A stretch of 5,637 nucleotides of DNA from Chlamydiota bacterium (GCA_021772365.1 JAJFMC010000323.1:1-5637); one strand, 5' to 3'. Counted from the stretch's first letter, positions 1-5,637 are shown. Notes: generated by a model from the letters alone, not told the origin. A program made the numbers and translations.

Positions 1-1020
1 ACTGATCAAATACAATGCGGCTAGCATCACGATCACAATAATTGGTCGGTTTGATTTTTGCCGAGAAATCGATAGTGCAAAAGTCGCTCCCATTAACGTA
101 AATGTAAAAGGCGCCAGCCCTACAGATAGACGCTTGAATAATTCGGAAAGGCAGCTATAACAGTTTCTTTTGATTGCCTTTTCATCGCTTGAAGAGTTCG
201 TCTGTTTAAGGTCTTCCCACTGCGTTTGTAATCTTGTTAATAAAAACGAAAGGTTCAAGTGGTCGTTGTTTAATGTCCACACCTTTTTCTCTATCATCTT
301 CGTGAAATCATCGATGGATGTTGTTGTTTCTTGGACGTTTTCAATGATCAGCTGGTCATCGCCAGATCCGTCTTTAGATTTTACATTCGTAATGATCGAT
401 ACCCCTTTTCCAAAAAAGTGATTGGATGATGCCTTTAACTCATCGGCGATCATCAAATTTATCCCGTCGCCTGCTTTATTCGGTGTAGCCAACAGGACAT
501 TAGAAGCCGATTCTCCGATAGAGGAATGACCAAAGGTGTCGAAATAGTAGCCTTTTGATCGCATGAGATGTTTGTTGCGAAGGAGGAGGAGGGGGTTGAT
601 TGAGCGTACCTCATTTTTCAATAAATTTGTTTGTAGGTGTGACGAAGTGGCGAGTTCAGAAACAATATAGAAGTTGAGGAGTGAGAGTAGTACAGAAAAC
701 AGTAAGATGGGGGCGAATATTTTTTTGATGGAAAATCCGGCTGCACGCAGGGCTGTTAACTCATGGCTGATCGACAGTCTCTGAAAAATGATCACCGAAG
801 AAATCAGGCAAGAAAGTGGCAATGCTATGGGTAAGATGTAGGGGATTTGTAGAAAAGTAAATTTCAAAACTAGAGAAAATCCCGGTCCTAAAGTAGCGAA
901 ATGTGCGATATCATCCAGGCGTGAGGTAAGAAGAATTGCGATAAGTGTGAGCGTGCAGAAACTAAAAATTTTAATGTACTGGGCCAGTAAATAACGCCAG
1001 AGGACAGGCATCAATGCCAT
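1..1020 (-). CDS. LptF/LptG-family lipopolysaccharide export permease, 3' end outside window
   Basis: The reading frame runs 340 codons from the ATG at 1020-1018 to the window edge without a stop, so the C-terminus is missing. The product belongs to the YjgP/YjgQ (LptF/LptG) family: inner-membrane subunits that pair with the ATPase LptB to extract LPS and pass it to LptC. Visible features are a first membrane helix at about residues 15-33, a helix pair at about 55-80 and 100-122, and between them RLSISHELTALRAAGFS (81-97), the family's cytoplasmic coupling segment. A soluble periplasmic domain follows (about 125-285). ELFKRLSVGLAPFTFTLMGA (293-312) then opens the C-terminal membrane bundle, with another helix at about 326-340. 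Members are usually about 350-400 residues, so only a short tail is lacking. An alternative start is the ATG at 1011. Upstream Shine-Dalgarno pairing is weak (GAG at about -11). I cannot separate LptF from LptG on sequence alone. It is transcribed away from the GYF/tilS pair. Confidence 0.88.
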   Translation of the reverse strand, partial: MALMPVLWRYLLAQYIKIFSFCTLTLIAILLTSRLDDIAHFATLGPGFSLVLKFTFLQIPYILPIALPLSCLISSVIIFQRLSISHELTALRAAGFSIKKIFAPILLFSVLLSLLNFYIVSELATSSHLQTNLLKNEVRSINPLLLLRNKHLMRSKGYYFDTFGHSSIGESASNVLLATPNKAGDGINLMIADELKASSNHFFGKGVSIITNVKSKDGSGDDQLIIENVQETTTSIDDFTKMIEKKVWTLNNDHLNLSFLLTRLQTQWEDLKQTNSSSDEKAIKRNCYSCLSELFKRLSVGLAPFTFTLMGATFALSISRQKSNRPIIVIVMLAALYLIS

Positions 1021-1118
1021 AGGTATACTCAATTCTGTATGGTTAACAATTTAATAAGAATACAATAAATCACTCTTTTGGTACAGTGAAGTGTTCCCTA
1101 ATAGATCGTTGTAGAAGT
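1021..1118. promoter_or_regulatory. Divergent intergenic spacer, probable promoter region
   Basis: This 98-bp AT-rich gap separates the minus-strand permease from the plus-strand GYF/tilS pair, so it should hold promoters for both directions. For the plus strand, TACAAT at 1061-1066 matches five of six -10 bases and would give a leader of about 45 nt, but no good -35 lies 16-18 bp upstream. TTAACA at 1043-1048 is only 12 bp away, which is too close. No convincing minus-strand promoter was found. The placement follows from gene orientation; the exact elements are weak. Confidence 0.35.
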
Positions 1119-1460
1119 ATGGAAGCAGTTTGGTATATAGAAATATTTAGAGGTGTCGAAGGCCCCTTCACTAAAGAACAGCTAAAAAAGGATTCAAGGT
1201 TGACTCCTGATATCTACGTCTGGCGTGAAGGCTTCGAACAATGGAAAAAGGTTAAAGATGTCCCTGAACTGGACGATCTTTTCGAGGATGAAGTCGTTAT
1301 CCAAGAAGATCAACATGATGTGGCACTAACAGAGCACCTCGATGATGAAATCGTTTTGGAAAATCAAGCTGGCCCTCCACCATATATCTACTGGATATTG
1401 CTTGTTTTGATCGCTCTCTCTTATATTACCTACAGTTATTTTTTTGGATCACAAGGTTGA
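1119..1460 (+). CDS. Small GYF_2-domain (DUF4339-type) tail-anchored membrane protein
   Basis: The predicted protein has 113 residues. Residues 5-52 fit the GYF_2/DUF4339 pattern: WYI near the start, then GPFTKEQL (15-22), then VWREGFEQWKKVKDVPEL (34-51). Domains of this type are thought to bind peptides or act as adaptors at membranes; no enzymatic role is implied. An acidic linker (about 50-83, rich in D and E) leads to a proline run (86-88) and one C-terminal membrane helix (about 89-109, YIYWILLVLIALSYITYSYF). The domain should therefore face the cytoplasm as a tail-anchored protein. I chose the ATG at 1119 because the domain starts at its residue 5. An in-frame GTG at 1086 would add 11 residues of no domain character. 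AGAAG lies just before the ATG but is too close for normal pairing. The stop is 6 bp before tilS, so the two genes are almost certainly co-transcribed. Cellular role unknown. Confidence 0.8.
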   Translation: MEAVWYIEIFRGVEGPFTKEQLKKDSRLTPDIYVWREGFEQWKKVKDVPELDDLFEDEVVIQEDQHDVALTEHLDDEIVLENQAGPPPYIYWILLVLIALSYITYSYFFGSQG

Positions 1461-1466
1461 TTCCTT

Positions 1467-2807
1467 ATGTATACTTTGCTTGATGAAATTGACCAATTTG
1501 TAGAAAAGTATCTTGATATCACCCTTCCTGTTCTGATCGGAGTATCTGGTGGTATCGATTCTCTCGCACTTTTCGAGGCGTTTTTAGTCCGTAAGAAGTT
1601 AAACATCGCTGTTGCTCATGTCGATCATGGGTGGCGAGAAGAATCTGCTAAAGAGGCTGAAGCTTTAAAAGACTATGTTGAGTCAAAAAATATCAAATTT
1701 CACTTATTAACATTAGATCCCACTAAACTTACGGGAAATCTTGAAGACGTCTGCCGTGACTGTCGGTATACATTCTTCAAAGATCTGTGTGAGGAATATG
1801 GTTACCAAGGCGTTATGACAGGACATCATGCTCAAGATCAGGTCGAAACGGTTCTGAAAAGAATTCTTGAAGGGGCTAACCTAAAACATTTGGGTGGCAT
1901 TCGACCCGATAGAACCGTGAAGGGGGTTACTGTTTTCAGACCTCTACTCAACGTGGATAAGAAGCAACTCGAACACTCTATCCAAAACATCTCATTTTCT
2001 CCAATTCAAGATTCTACAAATGCTGACCCAGCTTTCCTAAGAGCTCGCATGCGCACAACGATCGTTCCAAATCTCGAAGGACAATTCGGTAAAAATGTTT
2101 CATCCAACTTACTGCATTTTGCCAAGAATATGCAGGATATTAACGAGTATCTAGACTTGCAGATGGAAAAATACTTATCAGACGATGTGACAGGAGCTAT
2201 GGGCTATTACCTCGATCTCCAAAAGCAACAACCTGTTCATCGGCTTGAACTTCATCACCTCATCAAAACATTTCTAACTACACACAAGCTCAATCTTTCA
2301 CGACAACAACTAGATACGTTGATCGATTTACTATCCAATGCTTCAGCTAACAAAACGATTATCACGTCTGACAAAACTCTGTTCATCGACCGCGGTATTT
2401 TATTTATTCCTCACGAACAACCCAAAAAACTCAATAAAATCACCTTGCAGCATGGATCACAAAGGTGTGGCAACTGGCGAGTGACTGTAACCGAAGGGGC
2501 GTGTCATGAGGACTATTCATGGAAAGATTGTTGGCTTGGATCCGTGGCTGTCTCTTTGCCGGAAGGGGAGTATGCTATTGGATTCGCAAAACCAAATACC
2601 ACATATAAAGGCAAGTTGTCGATTTCTAAGTGGAGGTCTAATCATAAGGTTCCCGCCTTCCTAAAAGAGTATGTTCCTGTCATCTTGCAGGGAGATAGTG
2701 TTGTCCATGAATTTTTAACAGGAGCATCCAAACCAAGGGGTGAGCTGTTGGTTACACTTGATTACACAGTAGACCGTGATTGCTATCCAATGCTCAACCT
2801 AAAATAA
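1467..2807 (+). CDS. tilS: tRNA(Ile)-lysidine synthetase TilS
   Basis: TilS uses ATP and lysine to convert C34 of the CAU-anticodon tRNA-Ile to lysidine. This switches the tRNA from methionine to isoleucine charging and lets it read AUA; it acts in the cytoplasm and is essential in most bacteria. Family marks are the PP-loop SGGIDS (residues 27-32), HVDHGWR (51-57), GHHAQDQVET (119-128), RPLL (158-161) and DSTNADPAFLRARMR (182-196), which matches the family's D-x-TN...FLRNRIR segment. A central helical domain follows, then a C-terminal TilS_C-like domain (about 380-430) with KWRSNHKVPAFLKEYVPVIL and GDSVV. At 446 residues it matches full-length TilS with both accessory domains (E. coli about 430). 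GHHAQDQ has Q where most members have the first D of the DDQ triplet. AAGG at 1453-1456 lies 10 bp before the ATG, inside the end of the GYF gene, which suggests translational coupling. No strong terminator follows directly. Confidence 0.95.
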   Translation: MYTLLDEIDQFVEKYLDITLPVLIGVSGGIDSLALFEAFLVRKKLNIAVAHVDHGWREESAKEAEALKDYVESKNIKFHLLTLDPTKLTGNLEDVCRDCRYTFFKDLCEEYGYQGVMTGHHAQDQVETVLKRILEGANLKHLGGIRPDRTVKGVTVFRPLLNVDKKQLEHSIQNISFSPIQDSTNADPAFLRARMRTTIVPNLEGQFGKNVSSNLLHFAKNMQDINEYLDLQMEKYLSDDVTGAMGYYLDLQKQQPVHRLELHHLIKTFLTTHKLNLSRQQLDTLIDLLSNASANKTIITSDKTLFIDRGILFIPHEQPKKLNKITLQHGSQRCGNWRVTVTEGACHEDYSWKDCWLGSVAVSLPEGEYAIGFAKPNTTYKGKLSISKWRSNHKVPAFLKEYVPVILQGDSVVHEFLTGASKPRGELLVTLDYTVDRDCYPMLNLK

Positions 2808-2944
2808 AAGCTATTCTCCTTGTCCCTGCCTGGGATGGCACAAACTAGTCAAATCACAAGTTTTTTACACTCTGTAAGTCGTGTAATTTCACGCCTCAGT
2901 TTATCATGAATAAACGTGATTACTAAATGCCATTTTATTTAGAG
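2808..2944. other. Gene-free downstream region of tilS with overlapping small hairpins
   Basis: No open frame of interest was seen. TTACAC (2865-2870) and GTGTAA (2881-2886) form a perfect 6-bp inverted repeat with a 10-nt spacer. Overlapping it, a bulged stem at 2884-2922 pairs TAAT/ATTA, CAC/GTG and GTTTAT (2899-2904)/ATAAAC (2910-2915) around the loop CATGA. The two stems share bases 2884-2886, so they cannot both form fully. CTTGT (2818-2822) and ACAAG (2856-2860) flank a weak structure that is followed by T6 (2861-2866). This could be a poor intrinsic terminator for tilS, but the stem is low in GC and interrupted. Function is inference. Confidence 0.35.
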
Positions 2945-3024
2945 TTTTTTACAGGATGAGCAGTATATACAAGGGATTATCAGGATAGTGATATCCTATC
3001 TCATCCTATCCGTCCTGTAAAAAA
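2945..3024. repeat. 80-bp palindromic repeat element with perfect 12-bp terminal inverted repeats
   Basis: TTTTTTACAGGA (2945-2956) is the exact reverse complement of TCCTGTAAAAAA (3013-3024). Inside are several copies of the core AGGAT or its complement ATCCT, many at about 10-bp steps: ATCCTATCTC and ATCCTATCCG on the right (2993-3012), and CAGGAT at 2952 and 2981 on the left. A perfect 6-bp hairpin (AGGATA/TATCCT, 2982-2997, loop GTGA) sits slightly right of the centre. The layout resembles a degenerate ATCCTGT-type intergenic repeat that I recall seeing scattered in unrelated environmental bacterial genomes. The inverted repeat is seen directly; the family assignment is from memory. It could also act as a weak two-way transcription stop between tilS and the convergent gene at 3244-3951, although its stem is AT-rich. 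Confidence 0.7.
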
Positions 3025-3116
3025 TATGGAGTAATTAACCTACACAAATAACATTTTTACGGGTTTTATACAGCTGATATAGAATTATTTAAATTAATAA
3101 TTTTGAAAGTCGAGCC
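3025..3116. other. AT-rich spacer between two repeat elements
   Basis: No gene was found. One perfect 7-bp inverted repeat, AATTATT (3083-3089) and AATAATT (3096-3102) with a 6-nt spacer, lies in very AT-rich sequence. Nothing else supportable was seen. Confidence 0.4.
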
Positions 3117-3219
3117 CGCGTCTCCGTTCTTCCGTGTTGAACCCTCCATTCAATCGAAAATTTTTGACTGAATTGTAAACGCGAAGGCCGCTAAGAGAAC
3201 GAAAAAAAACGCGGAGATA
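3117..3219. repeat. Degenerate palindromic intergenic repeat with central hairpin
   Basis: Two arms rich in CGCG, CTCCG and CGAAGG face each other. The left arm (about 3117-3140) begins CGCGTCTCCGTTC. The right arm (about 3177-3217) includes GCGAAGGCCGC and ends ACGCGGAGA. TCTCCG (3121-3126) and CGGAGA (3212-3217) are perfect complements. Between the arms, 3148-3173 form an imperfect hairpin (ATTCAATC against GACTGAAT with one mismatch) closed by an A4/T4 run. These GC-rich arms stand out from AT-rich surroundings. The word pattern resembles a CGCGAAGG/CGCGGAG intergenic repeat I recall from several environmental bacteria. That resemblance is from memory and was not checked. It lies just past the stop of the minus-strand gene at 3244. 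Confidence 0.5.
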
Positions 3220-3243
3220 AATTGAAGGGGTCATCATTCATTT

Positions 3244-3951
3244 TTATAGTTTCGAGAATGTAGGATCAACTAAATAGTCATTGAAAGATGCTTTTGTATT
3301 TAGGCTAAAATTGCATTCTTCCACCCAATCTTCATCATTTACACTGCAAATATAGGTCAGAGATTTTATTTTTACATAATCATCAGCCTCTAATCCTCCA
3401 ATGAACCTTCTAAGCGCTACTGTGACTGTTCCTTCTGCTGAATCTTTAAAAGCTCTCTTAAGACATTTGTCGTATTCTGGTGAGTTAACAATTTTTACCC
3501 CCTTCTTTTTGCAGTAAATGGTTACAACGTCTTCATCGATTGAGGTTCCTTCACTTTTAAGGAGAGCAGTAAGTGGATGCATTTTTTCTTGATTCTGATG
3601 ATTGTAAATGGCTCTGAAGGGAGCGGCGATCAACCGTACCGGGAAAGTTATAACATCCAAAACAATTGCAAACAGCGAGACAAAGATTTTAAAAGCAACA
3701 TTACTAGTTTTGCGGGTTTCGGTGATCAATGTCGGAAAGAAGAGGTCTTGTAGAAAGCCTTTAGCGTTATTTGTTCTTAGAGGACAAGCCAATGCCGTCA
3801 ACCAAGACCAACCTGGCTTAGATTTAGAATATGTTTTAACAAACTGCTCTAATTCCTCGGCGTTTGAACATGTTTTTTCATAAATGGTAATTCCTTTCGA
3901 GGTTTTGACTTCAATTTTTCTGGTATATCCTGGGGTTAAGTGTATGCTCAT
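3244..3951 (-). CDS. Hypothetical protein with long central hydrophobic segment, possibly chlamydia-specific
   Basis: I do not recognise this 235-residue protein. There is no signal peptide. The N-terminal part (1-80) is polar, with ITIYEKTCSNAEELEQFV (21-38) and GWSWLTALACPLRT (47-60). Residues about 85-116 form one long hydrophobic stretch (core VAFKIFVSLFAIVLDVITF, 85-103) that continues through PVRLIAAPFRAIYN. This is enough for one long helix or a tight two-helix hairpin broken at P104. The C-terminal half (120-235) is soluble, mixed charge, with five cysteines (C147, C163, C202, C213 and none paired in a C-x-x-C motif apart from any I have miscounted; C28 and C56 lie N-terminal). A soluble-hydrophobic-soluble layout is compatible with a host-membrane or inclusion-membrane protein of Chlamydiae, but that is inference only. 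The ATG at 3951 is supported by AAGAGA about 8 bp upstream and a promoter at 3984-4012. The gene stands alone between tilS and ftsH, opposite to both. Confidence 0.7.
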   Translation of the reverse strand: MSIHLTPGYTRKIEVKTSKGITIYEKTCSNAEELEQFVKTYSKSKPGWSWLTALACPLRTNNAKGFLQDLFFPTLITETRKTSNVAFKIFVSLFAIVLDVITFPVRLIAAPFRAIYNHQNQEKMHPLTALLKSEGTSIDEDVVTIYCKKKGVKIVNSPEYDKCLKRAFKDSAEGTVTVALRRFIGGLEADDYVKIKSLTYICSVNDEDWVEECNFSLNTKASFNDYLVDPTFSKL

Positions 3952-3983
3952 ACTTTATCTCTTAGTGGTTTTTGTGAGTATTT

Positions 3984-4012
3984 AATTTAACTTAATGAAT
4001 GTATTAAGTCAA
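3984..4012 (-). promoter_or_regulatory. Candidate vegetative-type promoter for the hypothetical gene
   Basis: Read on the minus strand, TTGACT (4012-4007, five of six consensus -35 bases) is followed after exactly 17 bp by TAAATT (3989-3984, four of six -10 bases). Transcription would start near 3977, leaving a leader of about 25 nt that contains the AAGAGA ribosome-binding candidate before the ATG at 3951. Spacing and position are right for a major-sigma promoter. The AT-rich context makes chance matches easier. Confidence 0.5.
3990..4009. promoter_or_regulatory. 20-bp inverted repeat overlapping the promoter, operator-like
   Basis: ACTTAAT (3990-3996) and ATTAAGT (4003-4009) are perfect 7-bp complements separated by 6 bp. 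The site fills the spacer of the candidate promoter and overlaps its -35 box. That is where a dimeric repressor would bind to block RNA polymerase. The inverted repeat is seen directly; the operator role is inference, and the AT-rich sequence lowers its weight. Confidence 0.4.
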
Positions 4013-4612
4013 TGTCTATCAGCGGTTTTAGGTTGTTTGTAAATAGTAATGTATTTTACTTTTGGTAAACTTATGAATTTCGGCGTGGTTCAATAACAGC
4101 CTTTTCCGAGTAACAACAACGCACGTGAAATGATACATTTGCCATGGGTGCCAGCCAACTTTTCCTAAGATAGTCTCTGCATCGTTCCACTCAATTATTT
4201 CTTTGGATATTCTCCATTGTGTCGTGGGACGGCGCAGAGTCTTCTTACACAAAAGTATTACCTCGGTTTGAACCATGCTTGAATTTTCAGTTTTTTTTCG
4301 TGAAATTCGGGTGTGGGCACACACTAGAGTACGGGCACGTTACCAAATTTTTAACTTTCTTGCGTAATATGTTCACCCTTATTTCAAAAAATATGGTGTG
4401 AGTATGTAGATGTATGTACGAAGATACGGGTTGCTAGCCAATAGAGGATATGCTAGAATTAGAACGTAGTCCACAACTAATAGGAAGTTGTTGTAAATTA
4501 ATGCTTTAAGTTCTTGGCGTGGGATGAGGGTCGTTATTCGTGTTTTTTCAATATCATTCTATCCGCACCTCTCCATTAGCCTCTTGAGTAAACACAAAAC
4601 GTTTGGGTGAAT
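4013..4612. other. About 600 bp without a convincing gene, upstream of ftsH
   Basis: This stretch separates the minus-strand hypothetical gene from ftsH and should contain the ftsH promoter, but no good -35/-10 pair was found; TATCAT at about 4553-4558 is a lone -10-like word. A minus-strand frame at 4028-4324 could encode up to 98 residues (GTG start) or 82 from the ATG at 4276. It has no clear ribosome-binding site and no recognisable domain, so I do not call it. Small inverted repeats are GTGTG/CACAC (4311-4324, loop GGCA) and ACAACT/AGTTGT (4473-4491). No tRNA or other RNA gene was recognised. The region may hold decayed gene remnants. Confidence 0.4.
4473..4491. repeat. Short inverted repeat upstream of ftsH
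   Basis: ACAACT (4473-4478) and AGTTGT (4486-4491) are perfect complements around a 7-nt loop. It lies about 120 bp before the ftsH start and could be a regulatory site or a small hairpin. No T-run follows, so it is not an intrinsic terminator. Its function is unknown and it may be chance. Confidence 0.25.
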
Positions 4613-5637
4613 ATGAACGACGATAATAAGCAGGATTTCAAGAAGAATTTTTCCAATAGCTTTGTTTGGTTCCTTATGGCCGCATTCCTTATGGCTCTAA
4701 TGGTTCAAAACTTTCTCGATACAAAGGTTGCTAAAGTCTCTTTTAGTTATCAGTTGGAGAATTTAGTTAACCTCGACCTTATCCAACCGGAAGATAGTCG
4801 CAAAGTCGCTATTAAAGACCCTCTCGTAACCTTCAGCGGTAAATTTCGCGAACGTAAAACCGATGAAGGAAAAAAACGATTTAAATATATTGAGCTCCTC
4901 AACGAAAATCATCAGCTATCTGCAGAAAAGGAAACGATCGAAGGAGAGCTAAAAGGCCTCCATGGGAAAGTCCATGACTCTTCCGCATGGTTCCTTCTTC
5001 TTAGTGGAACACCTCTCCCCAAAAATGGGTATGTCATCGTCGATGACTTTTATTCCAATCCCGACCAGGATTATAGTGTCATTGTTTCAAAACTACCCGA
5101 TAAAAAAATTGATAATTTGGTCGATCTGCAAAATGAGTTTCACTCTCTCAATGCTAAATCTTCTGTTGATTCTGTCAAAAGCTTTGGAGACTCCCTTTCG
5201 AGTCTTATCAGGAACTTCCGCTCTCCTCTATTAGGCATCGGTAACGAAACCATGAAGCAAAGCCTTCGTGGGATAGAACGAGAAGTCGATAAAGTCAACG
5301 AAGCGACGAAAGCTACGAATATCCAGCGTCTTCAGGTCTACGAACATTCAATCGACAAGCTGCAAGGAGTCGTCACCCAACTGAATAAAACTGAAAACCA
5401 TGTCAGGCTTTCACAACTTCGCAGTGTACGTAACTATAAATCTAGCATCGACGAATATTCACAGGTTAATGCTAAGCTGGATGAAAATGACGTGCAACTT
5501 GATCGAGCACAGGCTTCTGTCAATCACGTGATCTGGTTTTTCGATAACAAAGAACTTTCAACTAAAGCATTAGGAAAGCAGGATAGTGAAGCTTTCCACC
5601 ACTGGTTCCTTAATGCTAAAGAAGAGTGGGATAATTT
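4613..5637 (+). CDS. ftsH: FtsH ATP-dependent zinc metalloprotease, N-terminal part only
   Basis: The frame opens at the ATG at 4613 and runs 341 codons plus two bases to the window edge. FtsH is the membrane-anchored AAA+ protease that degrades misassembled membrane proteins and selected regulators. The AAA+ and HExxH protease domains would lie beyond the window, so the call rests on three things: the position after tilS, a single early membrane helix (about residues 16-34), and the following segment with LVNLDLIQPEDSRKVAIKDP (51-70) and VTFSGKFRE, which I associate with chlamydial FtsH. Residues about 95-120 and 215-305 look helical and coiled-coil-like. Chlamydial FtsH is about 900 residues because of an enlarged N-terminal region, against about 645 in E. 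coli, so 341 residues with no AAA+ motif is expected. GGGTGA (4605-4610) just before the ATG resembles the 3' part of a Shine-Dalgarno sequence. Confidence 0.72.
   Translation, partial: MNDDNKQDFKKNFSNSFVWFLMAAFLMALMVQNFLDTKVAKVSFSYQLENLVNLDLIQPEDSRKVAIKDPLVTFSGKFRERKTDEGKKRFKYIELLNENHQLSAEKETIEGELKGLHGKVHDSSAWFLLLSGTPLPKNGYVIVDDFYSNPDQDYSVIVSKLPDKKIDNLVDLQNEFHSLNAKSSVDSVKSFGDSLSSLIRNFRSPLLGIGNETMKQSLRGIEREVDKVNEATKATNIQRLQVYEHSIDKLQGVVTQLNKTENHVRLSQLRSVRNYKSSIDEYSQVNAKLDENDVQLDRAQASVNHVIWFFDNKELSTKALGKQDSEAFHHWFLNAKEEWDN

Noticed and set aside
170..421. Plus-strand open frame of 83 codons
   Set aside because: It lies wholly antisense to the periplasmic domain of the LptF/LptG-type permease, whose protein clearly matches its family.
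1086..1118. GTG at 1086 as the start of the GYF_2 protein
   Set aside because: There is no Shine-Dalgarno sequence before it, and the extra 11 residues lie outside the domain; the ATG at 1119 fits better.
2945..3219. CRISPR array
   Set aside because: The repeats are inverted and degenerate with about 10-bp internal steps, not direct repeats with unique spacers of regular length.
3608..3883. Plus-strand open frame of 91 codons
   Set aside because: It is antisense to the hypothetical gene at 3244-3951, which is longer and has a promoter and ribosome-binding candidate.
4264..4273. GGTTCAAACC on the minus strand, a tRNA T-loop-like word
   Set aside because: The flanking bases do not form the 5-bp T stem, and no acceptor, D or anticodon arm was found nearby.
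4028..4324. Minus-strand open frame of 98 codons as a real gene
   Set aside because: There is no clear start signal and no recognised motif. It is kept only as a possible remnant.
4219..4401. Plus-strand open frame of 60 codons
   Set aside because: It has no ribosome-binding site and no domain character, and its residue make-up looks random; it overlaps another weak frame on the opposite strand.
4379..4558. Minus-strand frame with a hydrophobic run
   Set aside because: It has no ATG; the first usable start is a GTG at 4474, leaving about 31 residues with no ribosome-binding site.
4962..5234. Plus-strand open frame of 90 codons
   Set aside because: It is an out-of-frame shadow inside ftsH.

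Overview
The window most likely comes from a member of the Chlamydiae, probably an environmental (Parachlamydiales-like) lineage rather than the genus Chlamydia. This rests on gene content and order: an LptF/LptG-family permease gene divergent from tilS, with ftsH further downstream on the same strand as tilS, is the order I recall for the chlamydial CT839-CT840-CT841 neighbourhood. The FtsH start also has the unusually long N-terminal region I associate with chlamydial FtsH. No database search was possible, so the taxonomic call is inference.

Layout. Positions 1-1020 (minus strand) hold most of an LptF/LptG-type lipopolysaccharide export permease whose 3' end lies outside the window. A 98-bp divergent spacer separates it from a plus-strand pair: a small GYF_2-domain, tail-anchored membrane protein (1119-1460) and, 6 bp later, tilS (1467-2807), the tRNA-Ile lysidine synthetase. 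From 2808 to 3243 there is no gene. That stretch holds several inverted repeats, including an 80-bp element with perfect 12-bp terminal inverted repeats (2945-3024) and a second degenerate palindromic element (about 3117-3219). A minus-strand gene of unknown function follows (3244-3951); it encodes a 235-residue protein with one long central hydrophobic segment. It has a plausible promoter overlapped by a 20-bp inverted repeat. About 600 bp without a convincing gene come next (4013-4612). The window ends with the first 341 codons of ftsH (4613-5637, plus strand), cut before its AAA+ and protease domains.

The conserved genes are housekeeping functions of the envelope and translation: LPS transport, decoding of AUA by lysidine-modified tRNA, and membrane protein quality control. 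The 1.8 kb between tilS and ftsH looks like accessory sequence inserted into this backbone: one orphan gene, repeat elements and gene-poor DNA. I found no CRISPR array, no intact mobile element, no tRNA or rRNA gene and no clear multi-gene defence or metabolic system. The parts most worth following up are the orphan membrane protein with its operator-like site, the repeat cluster, the GYF_2 protein coupled to tilS, and the expanded FtsH N-terminal region.
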